A DNA stretch of 17,661 nt from JBBTCJ01 sp038043285 (GCA_038043285.1 JBBTCJ010000156.1:1-17661), one strand, 5' to 3'. Numbered from the stretch's first letter, positions 1-8,060 are shown. Notes: generated from the letters alone by a model not told the origin. Numbers and translations are program-made.

Positions 1-2038
1 TCGTCTCATTGGGGCAGGAGAATGTTTCCTCACCGCTGCGCCGGCGCAGGTAGGGATGGACCATTTCACCGACGATCGGTCCCGGGCGCACGATCGCCAC
101 CTCGATCACCAGATCGTAGAAACACCGAGGTTGGAGTCGTGGGAGCATGGTCATTTGAGCGCGGGATTCAATCTGAAACACGCCCAGTGTGTCTGCGTTG
201 CACATCATGTCGTAGACGGCGGGGTCTTCGGGTGGGATGGTTGCCAAAGTCAACGATCGACCGTAATGCCGCTCGACAAGCTCCAGGCCCTTGCGGAGAC
301 AGGTGAGCATCCCCAGCCCCAGAACGTCCACCTTGAGCATCCCCATCGCTTCGATGTCGTCCTTGTCCCATTCGATGACCGTGCGGTCCTCCATCGCCGC
401 GTTTTCAATGGGCACCAACTCGCAGAGCGGTGCACGGGTCATCACAAAACCGCCGACGTGCTGGGATAGATGTCTGGGAAACCCGATGATCTCGCGCACC
501 AGACGAACGAAGTGTCGCACGGTCGCGTCGTGGGCGTCGAACCCCAGCGCCGTCAGTTGCGCGGGTACGTCGCCGCCTTCCGAATCCGCAAAGGGATTCT
601 TCTCCCACGAATCAACCCGCTTGGCGATGCGATCCACGGCGTCGAGTGAGAAGCCCAGGGCCTTGCCCACGTCGCGGACGGCGCTGCGGCGACGATAGGT
701 AATGACTTCCGCCGTCAACCCCGCCCGCTCGCGTCCATACTTGCCGTAGATGTATTGAATGACCTCCTCGCGGCGTTCGTGCTCAAAGTCAATGTCGATG
801 TCCGGCGGCTCGTCGCGCTCCCGGCTGACGAAGCGCTCGAACAGTACGTCGATTCGGTCGGGATCGACGGAAGTCACGCCCAGGCAGAAACACACGGCGG
901 AGTTGGCCGCCGCGCCGCGTCCTTGGCAAAGAATCCCCCGCCCGCGGGCGAACGTGACCAGATCATGCACGGTGAGAAAGTAGGGCGCGTATTGTAACTC
1001 CTCGATCAACCCAAACTCATGCGCAATCTGACGGCGGACTTTGTCGGGTATGCCTTGGGGGTAGCGCTCCTTCGCGCCGTCCCAGGTGAGCCGCTCAAGG
1101 TGCTCCATCGCACTCAACCCCGGCGGGCACGTTTCGTCGGGATATTCGTAGCGCAGTTGATCGAGGTTAAAGCCCCGCGCCCGCTCCGCGATTTCAATCG
1201 TGCGGGCCAGGGCGTCCGGCCGATCGGCGAACAAACGGGCCATTTCATCCGGCGGCTTGAGGTATCGCTCTCCGTTGGGAAAGAGCCTGAATCCCGCTTC
1301 GGACACCGTGCATCCGTGGCGGACGCAGGTGAGTACGTCCTGCAAAACGCGACGATCGGGGTGGTGATAATGCACATCGTTCACCGCAACCGTGGGCAAC
1401 TTTGATGGATGGGTGATGGTGTCCAGTCGGCGCAGATATTCTTGATCGTCGGGACCGAACAAACGGGCCATCGCCAGTGACAGGCGGTCGTCGTCGAACG
1501 CATCACACAGCAGGCGTAGTTCGCTGGAAACATCCGCTGGGATTTCGCGGGACAAGAGAATAACGCCCAACATACCCTGTTGATGTTCTTGCAGGTCGGT
1601 GAGTGTGAGATGACATTCTCCCTTGGGAGCGCGGCGCTTGCCGAGCGTAAGCAACCGGCACAGGCGTCCGTAGGCCGCGCGGTCCGTTGGATAGACGAGC
1701 ACCGACAGCCAATCCGGCTCGGTGAAAACCAGCCGGCAACCGACCAACAAAGGAATGCCCGCATCCTTGGCGGCCACATGGGCGCAGACGATGCCCGCAA
1801 GCGAGTTGCGGTCGGTGACGCTCACCGCGCGATAGCCCAACTGCGCGGCGCGCTGCACCAGTTCGTCGGGATAACTCGCCCCGCGCAAAAAGCTGAAGTT
1901 ACTGGTCACGGTCAGCTCAGCGTAGGGCGTGGACGTGCCGAACCCGGACGCGCTTCGTTCCCGGCGTCGGACGCGGCGTTGCGACGGCGATCGTCGGATC
2001 GGATGAGGATGAGCTTTTTGATCGGGTACGTCGGGCAT
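1..2038 (-). CDS. dnaE2: Error-prone DNA polymerase III alpha subunit DnaE2/ImuC (3' end cut by window edge)
   Basis: The catalytic subunit of the SOS-type mutagenesis complex; it extends DNA past lesions together with ImuA and ImuB. About 679 codons are present, of a family usual of 1,000-1,100, and the frame runs open off position 1. After a basic, low-complexity 38-residue leader comes the N-terminal PHP domain (AELTVTSNFSFLRGAS, roughly residues 44-59). PDIDIDF at about residues 411-417 carries two of the three polymerase aspartates, and LKVDVLGLG near residue 569 carries the third, so the active site looks intact. The window ends soon after RPGPIVGEMVHPYLRRR, a conserved DnaE motif. In the PHP domain the usual first metal His region reads TVTS, as in other DnaE2-like proteins with a degenerate PHP site. 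The start is ATG at 2038, 18 bp after the imuB stop, with only a weak Shine-Dalgarno, which suggests translation within an imuA-imuB-dnaE2 transcript. Confidence 0.95.
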   Translation of the reverse strand, partial: MPDVPDQKAHPHPIRRSPSQRRVRRRERSASGFGTSTPYAELTVTSNFSFLRGASYPDELVQRAAQLGYRAVSVTDRNSLAGIVCAHVAAKDAGIPLLVGCRLVFTEPDWLSVLVYPTDRAAYGRLCRLLTLGKRRAPKGECHLTLTDLQEHQQGMLGVILLSREIPADVSSELRLLCDAFDDDRLSLAMARLFGPDDQEYLRRLDTITHPSKLPTVAVNDVHYHHPDRRVLQDVLTCVRHGCTVSEAGFRLFPNGERYLKPPDEMARLFADRPDALARTIEIAERARGFNLDQLRYEYPDETCPPGLSAMEHLERLTWDGAKERYPQGIPDKVRRQIAHEFGLIEELQYAPYFLTVHDLVTFARGRGILCQGRGAAANSAVCFCLGVTSVDPDRIDVLFERFVSRERDEPPDIDIDFEHERREEVIQYIYGKYGRERAGLTAEVITYRRRSAVRDVGKALGFSLDAVDRIAKRVDSWEKNPFADSEGGDVPAQLTALGFDAHDATVRHFVRLVREIIGFPRHLSQHVGGFVMTRAPLCELVPIENAAMEDRTVIEWDKDDIEAMGMLKVDVLGLGMLTCLRKGLELVERHYGRSLTLATIPPEDPAVYDMMCNADTLGVFQIESRAQMTMLPRLQPRCFYDLVIEVAIVRPGPIVGEMVHPYLRRRSGEETFSCPNET

Positions 2039-2056
2039 GACCGTGGTTCCATCGAA

Positions 2057-3658
2057 CTAGGTCCATTCGCCGTGAACGAACCACCGTCCCGAAGCGCCGT
2101 CGCGGAACACCCAGAGCCAACGGCCATGCTCATCTTGTACCGTGTAGTAATCGCGGGTCGCGCTCCCACCAGGCATGGCGGCGGATTCGTTCTCCCGGCG
2201 GCGAGAATCGGCCCACCACGGAAGCACCAGACGTTCCGGCCCTAGACAGCTACGGACCGCGCCGGCTCGTCCCCCCCATTCCAGTCGAAGCAACGGCCCG
2301 TCCGGCGTCAGCGTCACCACCCGCACGGGATCAGGCGGCGCAAAGAGCCGTGACGGTCGAGCCGCCGCGTACACACTTGCCTTTTCGGTGCTGCGTGAGT
2401 TACGCGAAGCGCGATCCTCATCCCACGGTTGGAAGACAAACGCCCGCTCCGGTACGTAAGATTCAGAGGGCGCTGCCACCGTGACGCCTTCTCGTCCGAT
2501 GCGTTCCGTCAATTGATCGAGCATTTGCCCCCAGGATACCGATTGTTCAGGCCGGATGGACGACGACGGGTCCGGCCAGAACTCCATTTGACCGTTTCCC
2601 GTCCGCTGTGTGTGAACCGCCCGCAGACGGATTTCCTCAACGCCGTAGCCGAGGCTCAGCCGTTCCAGGCGTGGCTGCAGAAGCGACCACAGGTGAGCCT
2701 CGTCGCGGCTCGGATGGCTGAGTCGCAGCGCCAACATAACCGGATCGGCGTGGATTCGTTCCGCGGTCAGGCTCAACTCGCAGGCGCCGCTGCTTTCTTT
2801 TTCGAGTCGGCGAAGGAGAAGCCGCAACAGTTCTCGAACCGAAATCAGAATTGCTTCCAGCGAAGTCACGGGGCCGTCGAAAACCCTCTCGACCTCGATG
2901 GGTTCCAGGGGTTGAACGGGTTCGATCGCGTCGAGAGCATCCCCCGTCGCACGATCCAGACAGCGCCCGATGTTGCCGCTGAAGCGTGCCGCAAGCTCGG
3001 CCCGCGGCAGATCGAACAGTTGACCGATGCGTTCGATGCCGATCTCGCGCAGCGCTTCACCCATAGAGGTGTCCATCCGCAGTGCCGCGATCGGAAGCGA
3101 GGCAAGAGCGTCGTGAATCCCACCGGCTTCGACGATCGTGATTTGTTGCTCGGCGGAACGCGAAACGACTTGGGCACTGACGAAGGTGGGCGCGACGGCG
3201 ATTCGCGCCTTGAAACCTAGCCCCTCCAACGAGCCGGCCACACGATCGGCCAGCATTGCTTCACCGCCGTACAGGTGCGCGCAACCGGAAATGTCCATGA
3301 GCAGGCCGTCAGGTTCGTCCACCGCCACCACCGGTGTAAAGCGGACCGCCCAGCGGGCCAGACTCTTCAGTGCCTTGGCGTCCTCCTCCGGTTGATACCG
3401 CTCAATGAAGAGAGTGCGTCCGATCAACAGCGACCGGGCGTGGGTGACGGTCATGCCGGTCCGCACACCGGCGCTTTGCGCGTACTCGCACGCGCAGGCC
3501 ACGACCTCGTTGCCCTGATGGGAGGCCGCCAACAGCAGCGCGCATTTATGCGATCTGTCGGTCGAGCATCGCCCGCCGCTGGGTCGGCTCCGAAGCGACC
3601 GACGCATCGCCAGCCGAATCGGCCACTGAGGCAGATACACGGAGAGTGCACGCGGCAC
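2057..3658 (-). CDS. imuB: ImuB, Y-family DNA polymerase-like protein
   Basis: ImuB is a catalytically inactive Y-family polymerase relative that bridges the beta clamp, ImuA and DnaE2 during induced mutagenesis. The protein is 533 residues if started at GTG 3658, where PRALSVYLPQWPI matches the usual ImuB N-terminus. This GTG has GGAG seven bases upstream. An ATG at 3727 would add 23 poorly family-like residues (MNFCVARECVGNRH...), so I prefer GTG. Visible landmarks are the GVRTGMTVTHARSL segment, the DEPDGLLMDISGCAHLYGG palm-like strand, a thumb/HhH region around LREIGIERIGQL, and a C-terminal ImuB tail (TRDYYTVQDEHGRWLWVFRDG...RWFVHGEW). The GTG start lies 113 bp inside the imuA 3' end, so the two genes overlap in different frames and are probably translationally coupled. 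It is followed after 18 bp by dnaE2. Confidence 0.92.
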   Translation of the reverse strand: MPRALSVYLPQWPIRLAMRRSLRSRPSGGRCSTDRSHKCALLLAASHQGNEVVACACEYAQSAGVRTGMTVTHARSLLIGRTLFIERYQPEEDAKALKSLARWAVRFTPVVAVDEPDGLLMDISGCAHLYGGEAMLADRVAGSLEGLGFKARIAVAPTFVSAQVVSRSAEQQITIVEAGGIHDALASLPIAALRMDTSMGEALREIGIERIGQLFDLPRAELAARFSGNIGRCLDRATGDALDAIEPVQPLEPIEVERVFDGPVTSLEAILISVRELLRLLLRRLEKESSGACELSLTAERIHADPVMLALRLSHPSRDEAHLWSLLQPRLERLSLGYGVEEIRLRAVHTQRTGNGQMEFWPDPSSSIRPEQSVSWGQMLDQLTERIGREGVTVAAPSESYVPERAFVFQPWDEDRASRNSRSTEKASVYAAARPSRLFAPPDPVRVVTLTPDGPLLRLEWGGRAGAVRSCLGPERLVLPWWADSRRRENESAAMPGGSATRDYYTVQDEHGRWLWVFRDGASGRWFVHGEWT

Positions 3659-4385
3659 GGTTCCACTCCAGATTCCACACGCCCTGTGCCTGTTCCCAAC
3701 GCATTCCCTTGCAACGCAAAAGTTCAACCCTCCATTGCGGATTCGACGAATCCGATCTGTCCCGATGGATCACCGACTCCTGCCGCACAAGCCAGCGGGT
3801 CTGCGCCGCGGAAAGCTCCCCGTGTTCCCACGGCGGGCGCGCCAGCAACGCCAACGTTTCGTGATTTTTTGCGACCAGTTGGACTCGGCGCGTGGCGGCC
3901 ATGTCGAACTCGCTGCCGTCGCCGATGACTACGCCGACGGCGGGCGAGCGCAGAGCCAAGTCCATCGCCCACAAACGGTCGGTCGGCGTGAGCGGCGAAA
4001 CGAACAACGACCGCTCCAGGAGCGTGCGGTCTCCGACGGAACCGCGAAGCAGGACCGCCGGGTGCGGAAAGCACCGCCGACCGATCCACACGTTCCACAG
4101 CCCCGCGCGATCGGCGTCCAGAGCGCTCCAGGCAAGATGAACGAGGACGCACAACGGCGGTCGCCACGGGTTCCGCGCATGCTGCCGAACTTCGCTCGTT
4201 GTCGCAGCCGATTCATTTCCCAGCCATTCGTGCAACCCGCCCCGTGTCAGCCCGCCGCCGATCGCCGCATCGACGCTCGCCCAGCCGGTTTCGAGCACAC
4301 CGATCGGCTTCGCCGGGGCCGCATCACCGCGACATTGCGCATGTCGCCGTTCGATCGAGCGGATTCTTTCCAGCAGCGGGTGCAT
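3546..4385 (-). CDS. imuA: ImuA, RecA-like mutagenesis accessory protein
   Basis: ImuA (also called ImuA'/SulA-like) is a RecA-fold partner of ImuB and DnaE2 in damage-induced mutagenesis. The chosen ATG at 4385 gives 279 residues starting MHPLLERIRSIERRHAQ. An ATG at 4448 would add 21 residues that include the likely promoter, so it was not used. Family landmarks are GWASVDAAIGGGLTRGGLHEWLG (roughly residues 33-55), the RecA-core strands PLCVLVHLAW and VGVVIGDGSEFDMAATRRVQLVA, and the late WNLEWNRAACTLRVSA segment just before the overlap with imuB. A recognisable Walker A is not obvious; the GGLTRGG loop sits at that place. It is the first gene of the minus-strand cassette and has a candidate promoter/operator directly upstream. 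The last 113 bp overlap the imuB start. Confidence 0.88.
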   Translation of the reverse strand: MHPLLERIRSIERRHAQCRGDAAPAKPIGVLETGWASVDAAIGGGLTRGGLHEWLGNESAATTSEVRQHARNPWRPPLCVLVHLAWSALDADRAGLWNVWIGRRCFPHPAVLLRGSVGDRTLLERSLFVSPLTPTDRLWAMDLALRSPAVGVVIGDGSEFDMAATRRVQLVAKNHETLALLARPPWEHGELSAAQTRWLVRQESVIHRDRSDSSNPQWRVELLRCKGMRWEQAQGVWNLEWNRAACTLRVSASVADSAGDASVASEPTQRRAMLDRQIA

Positions 4386-4398
4386 TTCGTCCCATCCT

Positions 4399-4448
4399 GA
4401 ACGGTCGTACGTTAGGTATATGTTAGGATTCGTGGACGCGAAGTGCAA
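4399..4448 (-). promoter_or_regulatory. Candidate imuA promoter with operator-like repeats
   Basis: Read on the minus strand there is a -35-like TTGCAC (4448-4443), a 17-bp spacer and a -10-like TAACAT (4425-4420). A direct repeat of GTTAGG (plus strand 4411-4416 and 4422-4427) is spaced 11 bp, about one helical turn, and overlaps the -10. Immediately downstream is GAAC-GGTC-GTAC (4399-4410), one base from the GAAC-N4-GTTC core of Gram-positive-type LexA boxes. Since imu cassettes are typically LexA-controlled, one of these elements may be the SOS operator. The LexA site of this organism is not known to me, so the assignment is inferred from position. Confidence 0.35.
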
Positions 4449-4606
4449 GGGGCGTGCAGGAAATCCGGTCCGGGATCGCCATGCTCAGATGAAGCAAACG
4501 TCGTTAACGCTTGGCGAGACAAGGGGTTACGCGATTTCCCGATTCCACCATACCGCCCGCAGCCCGCACCCTCGCCACGATGCCCGCCCGGATCGGGGGA
4601 TGCACC

Positions 4607-4806
4607 CCCCAACGGACGGGGGCCAGGATCGTGTCCTCGCGGGCGTGCGGAACCGAATGTACGATGGCCCCGGTCCGCGCCTTCACCTGGCTCTGCGTGC
4701 CCGGCTGGTTCGGCAGGCCGCGTCGTCCTCGAATGCGGCGTGTCCCTTGTACGAGTAGGTCTTGAGATGGGACTGATCGACTCGCACGCGCACTTGACGT
4801 ACCCGG
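4607..4806 (+). repeat. Left copy of 200-bp direct repeat (tatD upstream region plus 5' end)
   Basis: Aligned at an offset of 3,870 bp to 8477-8676, this stretch matches at 197 of 200 positions. The only differences are at 4624, 4633 and 4634. Matching stops abruptly at both ends, leaving unrelated flanks. The copy contains the tatD leader and codons 1-13 of tatD. It is far too long for a transposition target-site duplication. The near identity of a copy with no visible function implies a recent event. Confidence 0.95.
4767..4806 (+). pseudogene. tatD 5'-end fragment (first 13 codons)
   Basis: The frame from ATG 4767 reads MGLIDSHAHLTYP, identical to the start of the intact tatD at 8637 and including its first two metal-binding histidines. 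Homology ends within codon 14, at base 4806. The frame then continues into unrelated sequence (GPDPEVMPPGRSS...) until a stop ending at 5009. No other TatD motif follows, so this is a broken remnant and cannot make a nuclease. If the duplicated leader carries the tatD promoter and ribosome site, this stub may still be transcribed and translated into the downstream segment. Confidence 0.85.
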
Positions 4807-4926
4807 GGCCGGATCCTGAGGTGATGCCGCCGGGAAGATCGTCACCCCGGTCAGAGAAGAACTTGCTCGACGTCCCCCTTGCGGCCGGAGTCGGAATTGG
4901 AGTAGAATGGCGCGCGGAGGAGCAGA

Positions 4927-5163
4927 ATCATCACCGTCGAACAACTACGCAACGTACACCAGGCGAAGCCCTTCCACCCCTACACCCTGAAGGTCGCCGA
5001 CGGGAGTAGGATCGTCGTACGACACCCGGAGTTCCTCTCTGTGTCTCCGGTGGGGCGGACGGTGATCGTCTGGCAACCGGACGGATCCTTTGAAGTGGTC
5101 GACTTATTGCTGGTGGCATCCATCCTGGTCCGCGACGGGAAGACGCGGGCGCGACGACCATGA
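4927..5163 (+). CDS. Small conserved-type hypothetical protein, non-canonical ATC start
   Basis: A 78-codon frame reads I-I-T-VEQLRNVHQAKPFHPYT, then LKVADGSRIVVRHPEFLSVSP, then VGRTVIVWQPDGSFEVVDLLLV. I recognise this as the pattern of a widespread small protein of unknown function with the form 'T.EQLR..H.A.PF.P.....ADGR...V.HPEFL..SP.GRT..V...DG.FE.VDLLLV'. The match is from memory. The frame is fully open to TGA 5161-5163 but has no ATG, GTG or TTG at its head; an upstream stop (TAG 4903-4905) limits it. A strong GGAGG (4916-4920) sits six bases before ATC 4927, exactly where a start is expected. It is therefore either an AUC start, an ATG-to-ATC mutation, or a base error. It lies just inside the segment bounded by the tatD repeats, 71 bp before the next gene's preferred start. 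Function unknown. Confidence 0.72.
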   Translation: MITVEQLRNVHQAKPFHPYTLKVADGSRIVVRHPEFLSVSPVGRTVIVWQPDGSFEVVDLLLVASILVRDGKTRARRP

Positions 5164-5234
5164 CTTCGAAGAGGGCGGGTTCCGCGCGCTGTTGCGGACC
5201 GATCCACCTTGACGCAACGGAAAGTAGCAAGGTC

Positions 5235-8021
5235 ATGTTGAGTTTCCGATCGACGACGGTTGTTCTCATGTGGGGCGGTGCTCTGTTAGGCCCGCACTTG
5301 ACGCCCGCGTCGGCGCAAAAGGTCTATTGGACCCAAGGAAGCGGAGTGGACGGCAGGATACGTCGTTCCGAGCCCGACGGCACGAACATCGAAGACCTTG
5401 TTTCGTGCGTCCTCAACGGTCCCAGCGGCGTCGCGCCGGATGCAGGATCCGGTCTCCTTTATTGGATAAACTCCAACGCCGTGCAGCGCGCTGCCCTGAA
5501 CATCCCGGCGGGAGAAACGGCGTGTACACGCAGCGATATCGAGACCCTGGCGACAGGCGCGCCGGGTAAGCACCTCCATGATGTCATTCTCGATACGTGC
5601 AGGGGACTTATGTTCTACTCGGAGGGTGTGGCAGACCCGACAGCGAATCTCTACTGCGCCAACCTAGATGGATCAAACGCCCGCTCGATCGTCACGCTCG
5701 ATTCGGACTATGGCGCTGGCTTTCTCGCACTCGATTCGTGCGCCGGCAAAGTCTACTGGATTGCCGGTGGTCCGACGTTCTCGTTCAAGATTCAGCGGGC
5801 CAACCTCGATGGCAGCGACGTTGAGGATCTGGTGGTTGGCGCCGGCAATGCGGTTCGAGATCTGCAACTCGACCTTCTCTCCGGCAAGATGTATTGGACC
5901 GACGGCACCGCGGGCGCCCGCAAGATACGTCGTGGCAACCTTGAGATTCCAATCGGGGAGACGCCATCGGCGCGGACCGACATCGAGGATTTAGTATGTC
6001 CGCCCGTCGTCGGGTCGAATACCGAGGTGCCCTACGCGCTTCTGCTGGACGCGGACAATGCCCGAATGTTCTGGTCCGACGCGGGGACGGGCAGGATTTA
6101 CATCGCGCAAATGGACATCCCCGCCGGGCAAGCGTGCAGCAACCGCTCGGACATCGTACAACCCGCACCGTGGACTGGGTTTGTCGGGGCCGCCTTGGCC
6201 TTCGAGACGACCGCCTGCGCCGACTGCAACGCCAACGGCATCCCCGACGAATGCTATCTTGTCGACCCGATGTGGACGCTAAGAGCCAGCACGGGCCCAA
6301 GCCCCCGGCAGTTGCATTACATGGCCTACGACAGTATTCGGAATCGAACGGTGCTTTTTGGCGGAAACGATGGCCCGCAAAATCTCGCAGACACCTGGGA
6401 ATGGGATGGCAGCGGGTGGACTCAACGAGGTACTACGGGCCCAAGCCCACGATCTCTCGGCAGCATGGCTTACGACAGCGGTCGGGGCGTGACTGTCCTT
6501 TTCGGCGGATACACTGGTTTGCCTAATGTTTTTGGAGACACGTGGGAATGGGACGGGAACACGTGGAGATCGAGGCAGTTGGCCGATCCAACGGGGATCA
6601 CAGCCCCCACTCCGCGACGTGGTAACGCTATGGCCTATGACAGCGCCCGGGGCGCGACGGTGTTGTTCGGTGGCTCGGATATTCAAGGCGGCGTTGAAAC
6701 ACTGCGTGACGACACCTGGGAGTGGGATGGTGCCATGTGGAACCGCCGTTTTCCGCCCACCAGTCCAAGCGCTCGCGGCGGACATGCAATGGCTTACGAC
6801 AGCGCACGAGACCGGATTGTCCTATTCGGCGGATACGGCGGTATCCCCGGCGTCCGCCTTGAGGACACGTGGGAATGGGATGGCGCAGCCCGCACATGGA
6901 GTCAGCGCGGCGTCACAGGACCCAGCCAACGAAACGAGCACATAATGGCCTATGATAGCGGTCGGAGCGTTACGGTTCTCGTTGGCGGACATGGTGAAAC
7001 CATTACCTATGGCGACACATGGGAATGGAACGGCAATTCATGGGCCTTTCGCTCAAACGCCGGTCTTAGTCCACATTCGGGGGCCGGTATGGCCTACGTC
7101 AGTGCCCGCAACACCACAGTGCTTTTCGGGGGGTTTGATGGATCGTATTTCGGTGAGACCTGGGAGTACGGGCTTACTTCTCAAGACTGCAACGCCAACG
7201 GCATCCCCGACGAATGTGACATCGTCAACTGCGCCGGTAATCCCGCTTGCGCGGATTGCAATGGAAATAGCGTACCCGATGGGTGCGAATCAGTATCGCC
7301 GCTGCTTTGTTGCGAACCGGCGTGTCAGTGCGCCAATACGGTAGCGGGGACCGGAACCTTTCAGGCAGCGGTGGGCGGGTGTCTGGTAACGCCCGACAGC
7401 GCGTTGGAGATTTGCATCGAGCCGGATGATCTATCCGCGGATGCGAGCTTGTCCGTCGCGGAAGTCCCGATCACCGAGCGGGACGTGGAACTGCTGCTCA
7501 CCCCGGCCCCGGGGCGAGGGGTGGCTGTTGCCCTGTACGATCTGGACCCGGACGGGCTCACCTTCCAGAACCCCATCGATCTCACCATCACCAAGGACGT
7601 TTCGCGTCTGAACCGCAATCAGCGGCAGCGGTTGGACCTTTATTTCCGCGACGACGCCGGCGGGCCGTTCCAACCGCTGGGGGCTGCCTGCTGCGTGGAC
7701 GAGGTGCCCGCCGGCTCGGGAACATTCATCGGCAAGTGCACGACGCCCTTGACGCACTTCTCGACCTACGGCTTCATCGGCCCGTCGGACACCGACGGCG
7801 ACGGGGTTTTCGACGACTTCGCGGGGATCATGGACAACTGCCCGACGGTTCCCAATCCCAAGCAGGAGGACCCCGACGGCGACGGCATCGGCCACGCCTG
7901 CGACAATCAGGACATCCCCACCGTGTCGACATGGGGTCTGGCGATCGCCGGGTTGCTGATCCTCGTCGCGGGCACGCTGACGATTCGCCGTGTGCTGCGT
8001 CGCTGCGCGAGATGCAATTGA
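5235..8021 (+). CDS. Secreted double beta-propeller protein (YWTD-like + kelch-like) with IPTL-CTERM-type tail
   Basis: The protein is 928 residues from ATG 5235. That start gives a clean signal peptide (MLSFRSTTVVLMWGGALLG, cleavage near ASA-QK at 27/28); ATG 5160 would add 25 non-signal residues. Domains in order: (a) about 29-320, a propeller-like series of low-density-lipoprotein-receptor YWTD repeats (KVYWTQG, LLYWINS, KVYWIAG, KMYWTDG, RMFWSDA); (b) about 327-341, a Cys/Asp DCNANGIPDEC motif, probably calcium binding; (c) about 345-645, six kelch-like repeats with the pattern MAYDS..R..TVLFGG...DTWEWDG.W; (d) about 650-690, a second DCNANGIPDEC and a related DCNGNSVPDGC; (e) a beta-rich region; (f) about 852-885, a thrombospondin-3-like DTDGDGVFDDF...DNCPTVPNP repeat; (g) IPTVSTWG near 893, a hydrophobic helix and an Arg-rich end, as in IPTL-CTERM sorting tails. 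It is probably an exported surface or extracellular adhesion or carbohydrate-binding protein. Ligand unknown. Confidence 0.85.
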   Translation: MLSFRSTTVVLMWGGALLGPHLTPASAQKVYWTQGSGVDGRIRRSEPDGTNIEDLVSCVLNGPSGVAPDAGSGLLYWINSNAVQRAALNIPAGETACTRSDIETLATGAPGKHLHDVILDTCRGLMFYSEGVADPTANLYCANLDGSNARSIVTLDSDYGAGFLALDSCAGKVYWIAGGPTFSFKIQRANLDGSDVEDLVVGAGNAVRDLQLDLLSGKMYWTDGTAGARKIRRGNLEIPIGETPSARTDIEDLVCPPVVGSNTEVPYALLLDADNARMFWSDAGTGRIYIAQMDIPAGQACSNRSDIVQPAPWTGFVGAALAFETTACADCNANGIPDECYLVDPMWTLRASTGPSPRQLHYMAYDSIRNRTVLFGGNDGPQNLADTWEWDGSGWTQRGTTGPSPRSLGSMAYDSGRGVTVLFGGYTGLPNVFGDTWEWDGNTWRSRQLADPTGITAPTPRRGNAMAYDSARGATVLFGGSDIQGGVETLRDDTWEWDGAMWNRRFPPTSPSARGGHAMAYDSARDRIVLFGGYGGIPGVRLEDTWEWDGAARTWSQRGVTGPSQRNEHIMAYDSGRSVTVLVGGHGETITYGDTWEWNGNSWAFRSNAGLSPHSGAGMAYVSARNTTVLFGGFDGSYFGETWEYGLTSQDCNANGIPDECDIVNCAGNPACADCNGNSVPDGCESVSPLLCCEPACQCANTVAGTGTFQAAVGGCLVTPDSALEICIEPDDLSADASLSVAEVPITERDVELLLTPAPGRGVAVALYDLDPDGLTFQNPIDLTITKDVSRLNRNQRQRLDLYFRDDAGGPFQPLGAACCVDEVPAGSGTFIGKCTTPLTHFSTYGFIGPSDTDGDGVFDDFAGIMDNCPTVPNPKQEDPDGDGIGHACDNQDIPTVSTWGLAIAGLLILVAGTLTIRRVLRRCARCN
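6222..6253 (+). repeat. 32-bp exact direct repeat, copy 1, inside the propeller gene
   Basis: This stretch encodes DCNANGIPDEC and is identical base for base to 7185-7216. The offset is 963 bp, exactly 321 codons, so the two copies are in frame. It marks the junction between the YWTD-like and kelch-like parts. Confidence 0.95.
7185..7216 (+). repeat. 32-bp exact direct repeat, copy 2, inside the propeller gene
   Basis: This copy is identical to 6222-6253 and closes the kelch-like block. Recombination between the two copies would remove or add the whole kelch domain without changing the reading frame. Confidence 0.95.
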
Positions 8022-8060
8022 CGCCACGAAGCGTAGCCCTGGAAGGGCGAACGATCATAG

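Larger units (their letters stand above)
4449..4926. other. Intergenic stretch: unassigned segment, tatD-derived repeat, then unassigned segment
   Basis: Nothing codes convincingly here. Bases 4449-4606 show no recognisable feature. Bases 4607-4806 are the left copy of the tatD-upstream duplication. Bases 4807-4926 follow the breakpoint and end in a strong Shine-Dalgarno (GGAGG, 4916-4920) for the small gene at 4927. A TAGAAT at 4903-4908 with TTGCGG 18 bp upstream could be a promoter, but it would leave almost no leader. Several open frames of 80-190 codons cross the region on both strands. They are arginine/proline-rich, mutually overlapping and unlike any family I know. Confidence 0.5.

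Noticed and set aside
2429..3220. 263-codon plus-strand frame opposite imuB
   Set aside because: It is antisense to a clear imuB gene and has no family features. Such shadows are common at this GC content.
4504..4944. 146-codon minus-strand frame across the left repeat (IRGRRGLPNQPGTQSQVK region)
   Set aside because: It briefly looks protein-like, but in the right repeat copy the same frame ends soon after the repeat border, one of the three base differences changes an amino acid, and no family is recognised.
4443..5009. 188-codon plus-strand frame running through the left tatD repeat
   Set aside because: It includes the 13-codon tatD stub by chance of frame, is Pro/Arg-rich elsewhere, and overlaps the better supported small gene at 4927 in another frame.
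6222..7216. Transposon or CRISPR-like reading of the repeated propeller DNA
   Set aside because: The repeats keep the reading frame and encode recognisable kelch units and calcium-binding-like modules. There are no spacers, transposase or terminal inverted repeats.
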